64,000 bases of DNA from Terriglobia bacterium (GCA_020073465.1 JAIQFC010000015.1:1-64000); one strand, 5' to 3'. Shown: positions 1 to 8,769, counted from the first letter of the stretch. Translations and numbers: made by a program. The notes: generated by a model not told the origin, from the sequence alone.

Positions 1-483
<483 letters not shown>

Positions 484-500
484 TAAAATTTACTCGGTGC

Positions 501-930
501 AGAAAACAGCTGTCAGCTCTCAGCTTTCAGCCATCAGCTAGAAACTGAGCTGGGGCTAAGCGAGTTTCTCTTGACCGCCAGAACTTGGGTGGAAGAGAAG
601 AAGATGCTGACAACTGTGCGCCGACGAAAAGCCGAAGTAAGTGTGGTTGAAATCGGAAGTAAACAAATATGAAAGTAAGCCACACCCAATCTATTCAGTT
701 GTGAGGTTTCGTCCTCACGATCTTTGAAAAGCCAGCTCTCAGCTATCAGCTCTTAGCTTTCAGCTCTTGAGAATGACGTTGTCATTCCGAGCGAAGCGAG
801 GAATCTGCTGCTGGCTGGAGTCACCAAGTTTGCTGTCCATCAGCACGAAACGTCAGCCCGGCAAGAACGCTGAAAGCTGCTCTTAGCCTGTTCTGAGCCG
901 GAGGCGAAGAAGCTGATAGCTGACAGCTAC
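501..930. repeat. 23S-5S spacer with degenerate AGCT-type repeats
   Basis: The spacer of about 450 bases has no tRNA gene or credible ORF. It carries three clusters of short, degenerate, mutually inverted units built on AGCTGATAGCTGACAGC and relatives (about 501-546, 727-772 and 866-930), plus a TCATTCCGAGCGAAGCGAGG palindrome-like segment near 784. The units match on opposite strands, so the single-stranded precursor could fold into long stems around the 5S gene. Whether this helps rRNA processing or is repeat accumulation cannot be told from sequence alone. Confidence 0.7.
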
Positions 931-935
931 GACTT

Positions 936-1051
<116 letters not shown>

Positions 1052-1057
1052 ATAAAT

Positions 1058-1090
1058 AAAGGCTGCTGAGAGAAATCTTGGCAGCCTTTT
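1058..1090 (+). terminator. rRNA operon terminator
   Basis: An inverted repeat GGCTGC ... GCAGCC flanked by an A-run on the left and TTTTCC on the right begins seven bases after the 5S rRNA. This is a typical intrinsic terminator and is placed to end the rRNA operon. Confidence 0.8.
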
Positions 1091-1162
1091 CCTTTGCAGT
1101 TGAATGTGGCGCGGGCGCCTCGCCCGCGGGCGGGCGGCCCACCTTAACCGGAGGAAAAATCT

Positions 1163-1288
1163 GGGTGCCCCATCCTAGCCGCGCTCTTTGCGGCTAGGGT
1201 GGGGACTTTGACTTTCACTGCTCACTAACCCCTAGTCAGAATCCCCACCCTAACGTCGCAAAATGCGCGACGTTAGGATGGGGCACCC
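1163..1288. repeat. Composite nested palindromic repeat
   Basis: The outer arms GGGTGCCCCATCCTA (1163-1177) and TAGGATGGGGCACCC (1274-1288) are perfect 15-base inverted copies. Each half is itself a hairpin: the first has inner stem GCCGC/GCGGC, the second ACGTCGC/GCGACGT, both next to a CCCACCCT/AGGGTGGG arm. Related single units occur at 4177-4218 and 11938-11979. It lies downstream of the rRNA terminator and downstream of the stop codon of the convergent hydrolase gene. No gene is seen here. Confidence 0.8.
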
Positions 1289-1324
1289 GCTCATACTCAT
1301 GGCCAATCGTTTCTTTTTGACTGC

Positions 1325-2212
1325 TTACTTCCGCTTGGGCGCAAACATATCTGCTTCAGTCAGGCGGCATTTCTGAGCCATTTGGAAACAGTAATAGAAA
1401 TGCGCGGCGTTCTGGTTGCGCGCATCGGTTCCGAAGGTGAATTTCAGGGAGGCTCGTTTTGCCAGTGCAAGGAAGTTCTCGTCAGGGACGTGCGCCACCT
1501 CATTGATCTCGATCGCGATCTTTCTCGCCTTGGCGAGATCGATGATGCGGTCGACGCGCTGCCGCGTCCAGATCTGGCTGTACTGCCGTGCGATCGGAAC
1601 CGGGAGAAAGGTCGGCCAGGCGAAGATGTCGATGGGCTCGGTGGCCAGCACTTGCTCGATGAACTGCATGTAGCGCGTCATGAATGCTTCTTCGTCGTCG
1701 ACCATGGTGTCAATTTGCCAGATCGCCAGCCAGCCACCCTCGGGGCGAGGCAACGTGAGCGCATCCATTAGAACGTAGTCCAATTCATCCAGAAGGCTTT
1801 TCGAGAAGCTTTTCGACCAGCCCGGATAGACTGGCTGCAGACCTATGCGGACAGGATACTTGCGTAAGCCGTCGATGTACTGCTTGAGGTCGGCGTCGGT
1901 CTGGATCTTGTAGTCCGGGCCCGGATGCTCCACGATACCGATCTGAACTTGCCGCTCTTTGCCTAAATTGACGGCCTGTTCTACCGACAATTGGGGGCTC
2001 AGGTGGACGTGATAGTCCGCAACCGGGAAGCCGGGCTTGGGCGGCAATGTGGCGGCTTCCCCACCCTTCGACAAGCTCAGGGCAGGCTTCCTCGCGCCCA
2101 GAACGCGCGAGAAATGGGGCACCCCAGCCGCGAAGAGAGGTTGAGCGGCGAAGGCGGCTCCCGCCATCACCGAGGTGTGAACGAAACTTCTGCGGGAGTA
2201 GGTATGGTTCAC
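1325..2212 (-). CDS. Tat-exported PHP-domain metal-dependent hydrolase
   Basis: The protein (about 295 aa) has a twin-arginine signal near its start (YSRRSFVHTS followed by an Ala-rich hydrophobic stretch) and then a PHP-type metallohydrolase domain opening with DYHVHLS, where His-x-His would be metal ligands; FGTDARN near the C-terminus fits a further ligand. PHP proteins hydrolyse phosphoesters such as histidinol phosphate, but an exported member has no assigned substrate. I chose the GTG start at 2212 because GGAG lies nine bases upstream and the Tat signal is then N-terminal; an in-frame GTG or ATG up to 2296 is possible. A dispersed repeat (2064-2082) is translated as PALSLSKG in the linker between signal and domain. 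The gene is transcribed toward the rRNA operon. Confidence 0.75.
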   Translation of the reverse strand: MNHTYSRRSFVHTSVMAGAAFAAQPLFAAGVPHFSRVLGARKPALSLSKGGEAATLPPKPGFPVADYHVHLSPQLSVEQAVNLGKERQVQIGIVEHPGPDYKIQTDADLKQYIDGLRKYPVRIGLQPVYPGWSKSFSKSLLDELDYVLMDALTLPRPEGGWLAIWQIDTMVDDEEAFMTRYMQFIEQVLATEPIDIFAWPTFLPVPIARQYSQIWTRQRVDRIIDLAKARKIAIEINEVAHVPDENFLALAKRASLKFTFGTDARNQNAAHFYYCFQMAQKCRLTEADMFAPKRK

Positions 2213-2320
2213 GGTTGGTTTCTCCGTTGAACGGGTGACGTGTTGTTCCCGTGGAGCATAAACAGTGGGGAGCAAAGCATCAGTGACTGGCGTCACGGGC
2301 CTCCCTTCCAGCGGACCTCA

Positions 2321-2374
2321 GGGGCTGAAGCCCACATTTTGTTGGGCGAAAAGCGGCACGGCTGGAAGCCGTGC
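2321..2374. repeat. Short intergenic palindromes
   Basis: Two hairpins lie in the gap upstream of the PHP hydrolase: GGGGCTGAAGCCC (2321-2333) and GGCACGGCTGGAAGCCGTGCC (2354-2374, arms GGCACGGCT/AGCCGTGCC). They resemble the dispersed palindromes elsewhere in the window and follow the stop codon of the upstream radical SAM gene (2425). They could act as terminator or 3' mRNA structures. No other feature is visible between 2213 and 2424. Confidence 0.6.
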
Positions 2375-2424
2375 CCTTCCCAAAACCGCACCACGGCTGT
2401 ACGCCGCGCCCTGCAAACACCTAA

Positions 2425-4002
2425 TTAGGCGCCTACTTCGCCTTGGACATCAGACGCGACTTCTTCATACGAGTCTTCGATGTCGGGACGTGTTGGACGC
2501 GATCTGCGGCCGAAGAAGGCTTCTTTGACCAGCTTGAAAATTGTGTGGCGGTTTTCGGCGACTACTTTCAGCCAGGCAAACTTTCCCATCATGGGGAAAT
2601 AGATGCCGCGGAAGCAGAGGCGGGCGAGGAAGATGTTGATGCGGTAGCCGAGAGGCTGGTCGTCGAGGGAGTCGACGGCCTGGGCAAGGGCTTCGGGGCT
2701 GTAGGCGTGGGACCATCCGTATTTCACTTCGGCGTGCGCTTCGTCGATGGTCATCTTCAGCGGGGTGTGGGCCATGGCGAAGGGGATGAACTCCTGCCAG
2801 TGTTTGCGGCGAGTGAGGCGGCCGGCGGCTTCCAGGCGCTTGTAGAGCGGGGTTGCGGGCAAGGGCGTGAGCAAGCCGAAGATGGGGAGACCCGGGGGCC
2901 AGGTGCGGACTTGCTCGAGGGTGCGCTCGGCGACGCCTACCGTGTCATTGTCCATGCCGAAGATGAATGAGGTGATGGCGTAGACGTTGCGTTTGGCGAG
3001 GCGTTCGAGGACGGCGGCGTATTCGCCGGGCTTGTTGAATCCCTTGTTGACGTCTTTGAGATTGGTGGGGTCGATGGATTCCATGCCGATGAAGACCCAC
3101 TTGCCTCCGGAGGCGGCGATCAGGTCGCAGAGTTCTTCGTCACGCAGGAGGTTGGCGCTGATCTGGGCGACCCAGTGGACTTGGGCTTTGGCGGCGATGA
3201 TGTCTTTCAGCAGGGACTTGGTGCGCTTGACGTTGATGGCGAAATTGTCGTCGATGAAGAAGACGGCCATCTGGCCTTTTTCTTTGCGGGCGCGGGCTTT
3301 CAGCAGGAGAAGTTCGTTGACGACGCTTTCGTTGGTGCGGAAGCGGATGGAGTCGCCGAAGAATCCGGTGACGGTGCAGAATTCGCAGCCGTAGGGACAG
3401 CCGCGTCCGGATTCGACGGGGATGATGCGGAATGTGCCCCAGCCTTCGCCGACTTTCTTGAGCAGCGGGTAAACGACCTTGGGCAGAAGATTGAACTGGT
3501 GGAGATCGATCTTGTCCCAGGGAATTACGGGATAGGGTTTGAGGGAGGGCTTGCTTTCTTTGCCGGCGGTGTCGACGGGTGCGTAAATTTCCTTGAGCTC
3601 GCCGCGGGTGGCGTCATTCACAATTTGTGGCCAGGTGTCGTCGGCTTCGCCTAGCGCGACGGCGTCTGCGTGGCGGGGGCCGCCATCGCGGCCGAGGGCC
3701 TCGTCGGCTAGCTCGGTGACGTGAGGGCCTCCCATGACGACGGGGACTCCGGTGGCACGGATGGCGTCGGCGATGCGGTAGGCCTTGGCGATCATGCGGG
3801 TCATCGCACCGATGCCGACCAGGCCGATGTTCTGGTCGCGAACGTATTGGGCGATTTGAGCCTCGTCCATGGGCTGGGCGTTGCCGTCGATCAGCAGGAC
3901 TTCATGGCCGGGAGGAGTCAACGCCTGGAGAAGGAACATCCAGAGGTGTGGCATGAAATTGCGGGTTACGCCGTTGTCGGGGTTGTAGAGCAGAATTCTC
4001 AT
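2425..4002 (-). CDS. B12-binding-domain radical SAM protein
   Basis: The 525-aa protein has an N-terminal Rossmann-like cobalamin-binding region (MRILLYNPDNG at the start, VVMGGPHVTELADEAL near 88-103) and a radical SAM core with C202, C206 and C209 in GCPYGCEFCT, a CX3CX2C cluster motif that binds a [4Fe-4S] cluster and S-adenosylmethionine. This architecture is shared by class B radical SAM methyltransferases and BchE-type cyclases, so the reaction is probably a methylation or rearrangement at an unreactive carbon. The C-terminal third is helical and has no recognised motif. No biosynthetic partner is adjacent, so the substrate is unknown. The start is the first ATG; GGAGCG lies a short distance upstream. 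Confidence 0.85.
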   Translation of the reverse strand: MRILLYNPDNGVTRNFMPHLWMFLLQALTPPGHEVLLIDGNAQPMDEAQIAQYVRDQNIGLVGIGAMTRMIAKAYRIADAIRATGVPVVMGGPHVTELADEALGRDGGPRHADAVALGEADDTWPQIVNDATRGELKEIYAPVDTAGKESKPSLKPYPVIPWDKIDLHQFNLLPKVVYPLLKKVGEGWGTFRIIPVESGRGCPYGCEFCTVTGFFGDSIRFRTNESVVNELLLLKARARKEKGQMAVFFIDDNFAINVKRTKSLLKDIIAAKAQVHWVAQISANLLRDEELCDLIAASGGKWVFIGMESIDPTNLKDVNKGFNKPGEYAAVLERLAKRNVYAITSFIFGMDNDTVGVAERTLEQVRTWPPGLPIFGLLTPLPATPLYKRLEAAGRLTRRKHWQEFIPFAMAHTPLKMTIDEAHAEVKYGWSHAYSPEALAQAVDSLDDQPLGYRINIFLARLCFRGIYFPMMGKFAWLKVVAENRHTIFKLVKEAFFGRRSRPTRPDIEDSYEEVASDVQGEVGA

Positions 4003-4176
4003 GACCGCTCCTTCTGAAGACTTACGTGCTTCACGCCGGGGCCGTCACGAGGGATGCCGTGAAGTGGCATCTTGCTTGTGTCTTGCGAAATAGGATGGTT
4101 GGGTTTCCCAGTGTCGGAGAATTGTACACCCATTGCGGCGGGTTCTGGTTTCTAAAGTCACGTTGTGTTGACAAAA

Positions 4177-4337
4177 TCCCCACCCTCTCGCAAAGGGCGC
4201 GAGAAGGGTGGGGCGCCCGCTGCGCAAGGAGGCGAGCCAAACGCGCGAGTATTGCCTCGCAAAATACGCGAGGCAGCGCGCGGCTCGCTCAGATCCTTCG
4301 GCGACGAAAGGCACGTCGCCTCAGGATGACAAGCAGT
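4177..4337. repeat. Palindromic repeat plus long dispersed repeat, copy 1
   Basis: The 335-base gap between genes holds two repeats and no gene. At 4177-4218 is a hairpin with arms TCCCCACCCT/AGGGTGGGG and inner stem CTCGC/GCGAG. At about 4229-4337 is a long element with GCGAGCCAAACGCGCGA, an inner hairpin CCTCGC/GCGAGG, then CAGATCCTTCGGCG and CGCCTCAGGATGACAA. The second element recurs at 6402-6541. It ends directly at the stop codon of the minus-strand gene that follows. Confidence 0.8.
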
Positions 4338-5216
4338 CTAGTGGTTCTGGATATTGCAGTTGGCCAGGCACTTCACGGTCTGCAACTCGATCTCGGCTTT
4401 CTTATGGCCGCTGAAGCTCGAGTCGGGAAGGATCATGATCGATTGTGGGCCGTCGGCCAGGTCAAACTTGCAGTCGAAGGTCAGGGATTGGACGCCGCGC
4501 TGCTTGCAGGTGGTTTGGTTGAGAGCAGCGGAGAGCGTTTGGGTTTTGTCGTAGACCTGGTCGGCCAGTTGCGACGGAATCACAGCGATCGTCATCGGGA
4601 CTGGAGATTTGATTCTTACGTTGAGTTCCTGACCGTCGTGGTCGGGTGTTAACAGGCTGTAGACCTTGGGGGTCTGAGTGACTTCGTACTTCTCCTTGAT
4701 CAGGCGAAACCACTGGAGTTCGGGCTGGATGCAATTCTCGACGCAGTTCCAGGCGTAGTACTGGATGTGGAGGTCATTGGGCGAGATGAAGCGCCTGGCG
4801 CCGTGTCCGATGATGGCTCCGATGCCGGAGAGGACAGCGCGATCAGGAGTGCGCTCGTCTCGGATGGTCAGGACCATGGGGCGGTCGGAGGGGAGATGGC
4901 ATTCATAGGTCGCGGAGACGACGTGCTCCCGCACACAACGGAACTCGAGATTGGCGAAGGCTTCGGGATGCTGCAGGGCGTTGTTCCATTCGTCGGCCCA
5001 GGTCATGGCGATGGTGACCGGAAGCTTGGCTGCGATATCGACGTGCATGTTGCCGCCGCCGGGGGCAGGATGGTAGACGCGGCCGGTGTGGAAGTCGGCG
5101 GGGTCCATCTGGACGGTTTCGTCGTTGGCGCGAGTCCAGTCGAAGATGCGTCCTTGGGCGGAGGAGGACGCGACGAAAGTGCAGAGCAACAGGGCTAGAG
5201 CACAGAGATTTCGCAT
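4338..5216 (-). CDS. Secreted protein of unknown function
   Basis: I do not recognise this 292-aa protein. It begins with a clear Sec signal peptide (MRNLCALALLLC... ending near SSAQG), so it is periplasmic or exported. The mature part has several cysteines in spaced pairs (for example CVREH, CHLP, CVENC, CKQRG, CKF, CLANC), which suggests disulfide-stabilised beta structure. The start at 5216 is preferred over the longer frame to 5348 because the longer N-terminus merely translates a palindromic repeat and would bury the signal peptide. It lies downstream of the phosphate transporter on the same strand with 138 bases between; no functional link is evident. Confidence 0.6.
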   Translation of the reverse strand: MRNLCALALLLCTFVASSSAQGRIFDWTRANDETVQMDPADFHTGRVYHPAPGGGNMHVDIAAKLPVTIAMTWADEWNNALQHPEAFANLEFRCVREHVVSATYECHLPSDRPMVLTIRDERTPDRAVLSGIGAIIGHGARRFISPNDLHIQYYAWNCVENCIQPELQWFRLIKEKYEVTQTPKVYSLLTPDHDGQELNVRIKSPVPMTIAVIPSQLADQVYDKTQTLSAALNQTTCKQRGVQSLTFDCKFDLADGPQSIMILPDSSFSGHKKAEIELQTVKCLANCNIQNH

Positions 5217-5324
5217 GATGACAAGTATTTGGGGGAAGGTGGATGGGGCCAAGGGAAATCGTGCGGCGGGGATTACGGAAGTACCGGTGTTGGCGACCAA
5301 CAATTCAACAAAGGTCAAAGGCGT

Positions 5325-5340
5325 CGGACAGGAGTGTCCG
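5325..5340. repeat. CGGACAGGAGTGTCCG palindrome, copy 1
   Basis: This palindrome with arms CGGACA/TGTCCG lies 15 bases downstream of the stop codon of the minus-strand phosphate transporter and is followed by CCCACAC. Two more copies occur at 8770-8789 and 10124-10143, each just after a minus-strand stop codon and in the same orientation. Confidence 0.8.
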
Positions 5341-5354
5341 GCCCACACACGAAT

Positions 5355-6380
5355 CTAGGCGCCGGGGTGGATAAGGCGGACGAGCCAGAAGGTGGCGGCG
5401 GCGACGGCGGCGGAGGCGGGGATGGTGAAGACCCAGGCCCAGACGATGCGGCGAGCTACGCCCCAGCGGACGGCGGAGAGGCGGTGGGTGGCGCCGACTC
5501 CGACGATGGCGCCGGTGATGGTGTGGGTGGTGCTGACGGGAATTCCGGCGAGGGCGGTGGAGAACAGGGTGATGGCGCCGGCGGTTTCGGCGCAGAAACC
5601 ACCGACGGGCTTGAGCTTGGTGATGCGGGATCCCATGGTGTGAACGATACGCCAGCCTCCGAAGTAGGTGCCGAGGGCGATGGAGAGATGGGCGGCGAGA
5701 ATGATGGGCCAATGGAAGGGACCCCAGTTGCCGGCGAGTTGCTGGGCGGTCAGGATCTTGGCGCCGTAGAGAGCGCTGGCGACGATGCCCATGGTTTTCT
5801 GGGCGTCGTTGCCCCCGTGCCCGAGACTGTAGGCGGCGGCGGAGAGCAGTTGGAGGCGGCGAAACCAGGCGTCGATGCGTTGCGGAGGCTTGTTGCGGAG
5901 GATCCAGAAGACCGCGACCATAAAGAGGAGGGCGAGCACGAGGCCCATGACGGGGGCGACAACGATGAAGATGAGGGTCTTGTACCAGCCTTCGGCGATG
6001 ATGACATGCCAGCCGGAGCGCATGATGGCGGCGCCGGCGTAGCCTCCGATTAAGGCGTGCGAGGAGGAAGTGGGAAGGCCCCATAACCAGGTGAGCAGAT
6101 CCCAGACGATGGCGCCGAGGAGTCCGGCGATGACGACGTACTGGGTGACGGATTCGACGTGGATCATGCCTTTGCCGATGGTCTTGGCGACGGCGGTTCC
6201 AAGAAAAAATGCGGCGACAAAATTAAAGAATGCGGCCCACACCACGGCGAGCTTCGGGGACAGAACGCGGGTGGAGACGACGGTGGCGATACTGTTGGCG
6301 GCGTCGTGGAAGCCGTTGAGAAAGTCGAAGGCCAACGCGACCAAGACTGTGATGATGAGCAGCAGGAGATCGGGTTTCAC
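5355..6380 (-). CDS. pit: PiT-family inorganic phosphate transporter
   Basis: The 341-aa protein is a multi-pass membrane protein with both PiT signature repeats: FLNGFHDAANSIATVVSTR near residue 22 and SLGHGGNDAQKTMG near 190. These duplicated regions form the phosphate/cation translocation path. PiT permeases carry metal-phosphate or phosphate with protons across the inner membrane at low affinity. The gene upstream (7180 to 6545) is a DUF47/PhoU-like protein, the usual partner of PiT. A dispersed repeat separates the two. Length is short but normal for bacterial PiT. The start is the first ATG of the frame. Confidence 0.93.
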   Translation of the reverse strand: MKPDLLLLIITVLVALAFDFLNGFHDAANSIATVVSTRVLSPKLAVVWAAFFNFVAAFFLGTAVAKTIGKGMIHVESVTQYVVIAGLLGAIVWDLLTWLWGLPTSSSHALIGGYAGAAIMRSGWHVIIAEGWYKTLIFIVVAPVMGLVLALLFMVAVFWILRNKPPQRIDAWFRRLQLLSAAAYSLGHGGNDAQKTMGIVASALYGAKILTAQQLAGNWGPFHWPIILAAHLSIALGTYFGGWRIVHTMGSRITKLKPVGGFCAETAGAITLFSTALAGIPVSTTHTITGAIVGVGATHRLSAVRWGVARRIVWAWVFTIPASAAVAAATFWLVRLIHPGA

Positions 6381-6401
6381 CTGGGTCCCTGTTTGCGTTT
6401 A

Positions 6402-6541
6402 AGGATGCGAGCCAAACGCGCGATTCCTGCGTCGCAAAGAACGCGACCCTTCGGCGCGCTTCGCTTGCTCAGGGCAGGCTGCTTCGCGCGGCTCGCCCAG
6501 ATCCTTCGGCGCCAAAAGCAGGGCGCCTCAGGATGACAACG
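6402..6541. repeat. Long dispersed repeat, copy 2
   Basis: This element matches 4229-4337: it starts with GCGAGCCAAACGCGCGA, has an inner hairpin GTCGC AAAGAAC GCGAC, an extra insert (CCCTTCGGCGCGC...GCTCAGGGCAGGCT) and ends with CAGATCCTTCGGCG and CGCCTCAGGATGACAA. It lies in the 164-base gap between the two phosphate genes and ends three bases before the stop codon of the DUF47 gene. The internal insert is related to the repeat at 2064-2082. Confidence 0.8.
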
Positions 6542-6544
6542 TCA

Positions 6545-7180
6545 TTACGCGTTCTTCAAGACTACGGTTTCCAGCACGTTCGCTACATCTTCTGCTTTGT
6601 CGGTGGCCATCTCGAGAAACTCCAGCAATTCCTTGGTCTTGATGAGGTTGATGGGATCTTTCTCCTGATCGAAGAGCTGGGCGATGGCGGCGCGGGAGAC
6701 CAGGTCGGCTTCGTTTTCCAGACGGTTGATCTCGACGCAGTGCGTGAGAATGTCTTTGTTCTTGCGGAGCAGAGACAATGCTCGCCCCAGTTCCTGGCTT
6801 TGCAGCAGGATAATACGGGCAAGGTCGAGGGCCGCTGGCGGCGGATTGGTGATGCGATACATGAGAATGCGGGCGCCGGAGGCATTGAGGAAGTCCAGAA
6901 CATCATCGAGAGACGAGGCGAGTTGGTGAATATCCTCGCGGTCGAAGGGGGTGATGAAGGTCTGGTTCAGCTTGGTCATGACGGCGTGAGTCATCTCATC
7001 GCCCAGGCGCTCGATGCGGCGGATTTCGGCGATCTTGGCATCGGTGTCGCGGTAGTCGGTGAAAAGGTCGACCATGGCGCGGGCGCCGGCAATCAAGTTG
7101 TCAGTCATTTCGGTAAACATCTCGAAGAAGCTGGTGTCCTTCGGAATGAGGGGGGTCATCGGGCGGTAGAAAGACTCCAA
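6545..7180 (-). CDS. DUF47 family PhoU-like PiT accessory protein
   Basis: The 211-aa protein is all-helical and matches the DUF47/PhoU-like family, with repeated acidic-helix signatures such as RRIERLGDEMTHAVMTKLNQTFITPFDREDIHQLASSLDDVLD. This stretch carries the conserved PFDRED-type metal-binding motif of the family. Such proteins are encoded next to PiT permeases and are thought to regulate phosphate uptake in the cytoplasm. The gene is upstream of and in the same direction as the PiT gene. Length is typical. The first ATG is used. Confidence 0.9.
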   Translation of the reverse strand: MESFYRPMTPLIPKDTSFFEMFTEMTDNLIAGARAMVDLFTDYRDTDAKIAEIRRIERLGDEMTHAVMTKLNQTFITPFDREDIHQLASSLDDVLDFLNASGARILMYRITNPPPAALDLARIILLQSQELGRALSLLRKNKDILTHCVEINRLENEADLVSRAAIAQLFDQEKDPINLIKTKELLEFLEMATDKAEDVANVLETVVLKNA

Positions 7181-7580
7181 ATAAAGATGAATGCTGAGGA
7201 GCGAGCCAATATCTCACGGGCGCAGGAACTGCGTCAAATGGCCTTCTGGTTCTGGTGTGACTAGCGTCACGGCGAGCAGGACACACCTGCGTAGACTCGT
7301 GGGAATGAACCCAGTGAAGAACGATCGCGCAGCGTGGCTGCAAGGGCCTTCGGCACAATGCTCTGCGCTTCCAGGAGAACCCGAGAGTCCACCATCCAGT
7401 TCTACAAGCCACGGGGTCGGCGGACGAGATCTTTGCGCGAACTGTGGATCGGCTGGAGATCAGTCAGGGACGGTGAGACGCTTCACAACGTCGCGACCAG
7501 CGAGTCGGGTATACACTTGTCGCCGTACTTGAAGTTGAGGTGATTCCGGGTAAGTAACAATCATGCCCGAGGGGGGAGCT
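7181..7580. other. Gap between divergent genes, no gene seen
   Basis: This 400-base stretch separates the minus-strand DUF47 gene from the plus-strand DUF4197 gene and should hold promoters for both. Short overlapping frames on both strands have no ribosome binding site, recognisable motif or consistent codon use, and I reject them as genes. No hairpin or repeat family from the rest of the window is seen here. Confidence 0.5.
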
Positions 7581-8297
7581 ATGCGGGCTGTATTTCTTAC
7601 TGCCGTTCTCTTTCTTTCCTGCCTGGCGCAGGCCCAGCTCGACGAAATCCTCAAGAAGGCCGACGAGACTCTGAACCAGCACAGCACGGCGGGGCTCAGC
7701 AACAGCAAGATTGTCGCGGGCCTCAAAGAAGCATTACAGGTGAGTACCGGCAAGGCGGTTGCCTTGACCGGGAAGCCAGATGGTTTTCTCAAAAACCAGG
7801 CTATCAAGATTCTGTTGCCGCCAAAACTGGAGACGATTGGGAGAGGCATGCGGATGCTGGGGATGGGCGCGAAGGTGGACGAGCTGGAAGTGGGCATGAA
7901 CCGGGCTGCGGAGCAGGCGACTCCGCAGGCAAAGCAAATCTTCATAGCCGCGGTGAAGAAGATGAGTTTTGAGGATGCGCGCAAGATTCTGACTGGCAAC
8001 GATACGGCGGCCACTGAATATTTCAAACGTACAAGTTCCGCGGACCTGATGACGGCGTTCTCGCCGATCGTTCATCGCTCCATGCAGAAGGTCGGAGTGG
8101 TTGAGCAGTACAACCGTGTGCTGGCGAGCGCCCCGGGCGCCAACGCTCTGGCGGGGCAACTCGATCTGGACAAGTACATCGTCGGCAAAACGCTCGATGG
8201 TCTGTTTCTGATGCTGGGGGAGGAAGAGAAGAAGATCCGCAAGGATCCGGCGGCGCAGACTACGTCGCTGCTGAAAGAAGTGTTTGGCAGGAAGTAG
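7581..8297 (+). CDS. DUF4197 domain-containing secreted protein
   Basis: The 238-aa protein starts with a signal peptide (MRAVFLTAVLFLSCLAQAQ) and continues as the DUF4197 family: helical throughout, with KIVAGLKEALQVSTGKAV, a central KMSFEDARKILTGNDTAATEYFK and the C-terminal DGLFLMLGEEEKKIR segment. The function of this family is unknown; members are periplasmic or lipoproteins. I chose the ATG at 7581 because GGGGGGAG sits just upstream; an earlier in-frame ATG at 7563 lacks such a site. The gene appears monocistronic, 400 bases from its divergent neighbour. Confidence 0.85.
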   Translation: MRAVFLTAVLFLSCLAQAQLDEILKKADETLNQHSTAGLSNSKIVAGLKEALQVSTGKAVALTGKPDGFLKNQAIKILLPPKLETIGRGMRMLGMGAKVDELEVGMNRAAEQATPQAKQIFIAAVKKMSFEDARKILTGNDTAATEYFKRTSSADLMTAFSPIVHRSMQKVGVVEQYNRVLASAPGANALAGQLDLDKYIVGKTLDGLFLMLGEEEKKIRKDPAAQTTSLLKEVFGRK

Positions 8298-8447
8298 TGC
8301 CTCCTCGGCGCTGAATGCGTTTGTGAGTTCTCCGCAGCCCGCTGCTCTTCCATGCGGAGCGCGGCTTCCGTTTGCAGTGCTCGGGGTTCGGCAAACAAGG
8401 CAAACTTGGGGTCCGCACCTCTTCAAGACGAGTTGTGTGTCAAGGTC

Positions 8448-8672
8448 TTAACTGCGGGGACGGCGGCGCATGACTGAGGAACTGCGGGGGATCCTGATTC
8501 CAACAAAAGCGAGCACGAGCAACACAGTGCCGGCTCCAACGGCGGAGCGAACCAGAAAATCGATCAAGACTTGATCCATACCCATGAGGAAGAGTATGGA
8601 ACTGGCGAGCGATTTGAGCGACGTTACTAGAATGCTAGGCCTAAAGTGCGAGTTGTAGAGTACGGAGAGCAT
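8448..8672 (-). CDS. Possible small membrane protein
   Basis: A 74-aa frame with one or two hydrophobic segments (ILVTSLKSLASSILFLMG and VGAGTVLLVLAFVGIRIP) followed by an Arg-rich tail (RRRPRS). AGGAAC lies eight bases upstream of the ATG. No family is recognised and the frame could be chance. Otherwise the stretch from 8298 to 8794 holds nothing I can identify except the palindrome at 8770. Confidence 0.3.
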   Translation of the reverse strand: MLSVLYNSHFRPSILVTSLKSLASSILFLMGMDQVLIDFLVRSAVGAGTVLLVLAFVGIRIPRSSSVMRRRPRS

Positions 8673-8769
8673 GGTTCTTGTTCCTAAGTAATCGCTGATT
8701 CAGTCTCTCGATTTGGTGTGCGAGAAGGCCGGCCGTGAAGCAATGGCCGGCCTTGTTCTGTACGAACCC

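Noticed and set aside
501..930. CRISPR array or tRNA genes in the 23S-5S spacer
   Set aside because: Repeat units are degenerate, in both orientations and without spacers of constant length, and no tRNA fold is seen. No CRISPR array was found anywhere in the window.
5229..6053. Gly/Asp-rich 274-codon plus-strand frame opposite the PiT gene
   Set aside because: Low-complexity composition results from reading the membrane-protein codons on the other strand; the PiT signature on the minus strand is unambiguous.
7191..7532. 113-codon plus-strand frame in the gap before the DUF4197 gene
   Set aside because: No ribosome-binding site, no recognisable motif, and competing frames of similar length on both strands.
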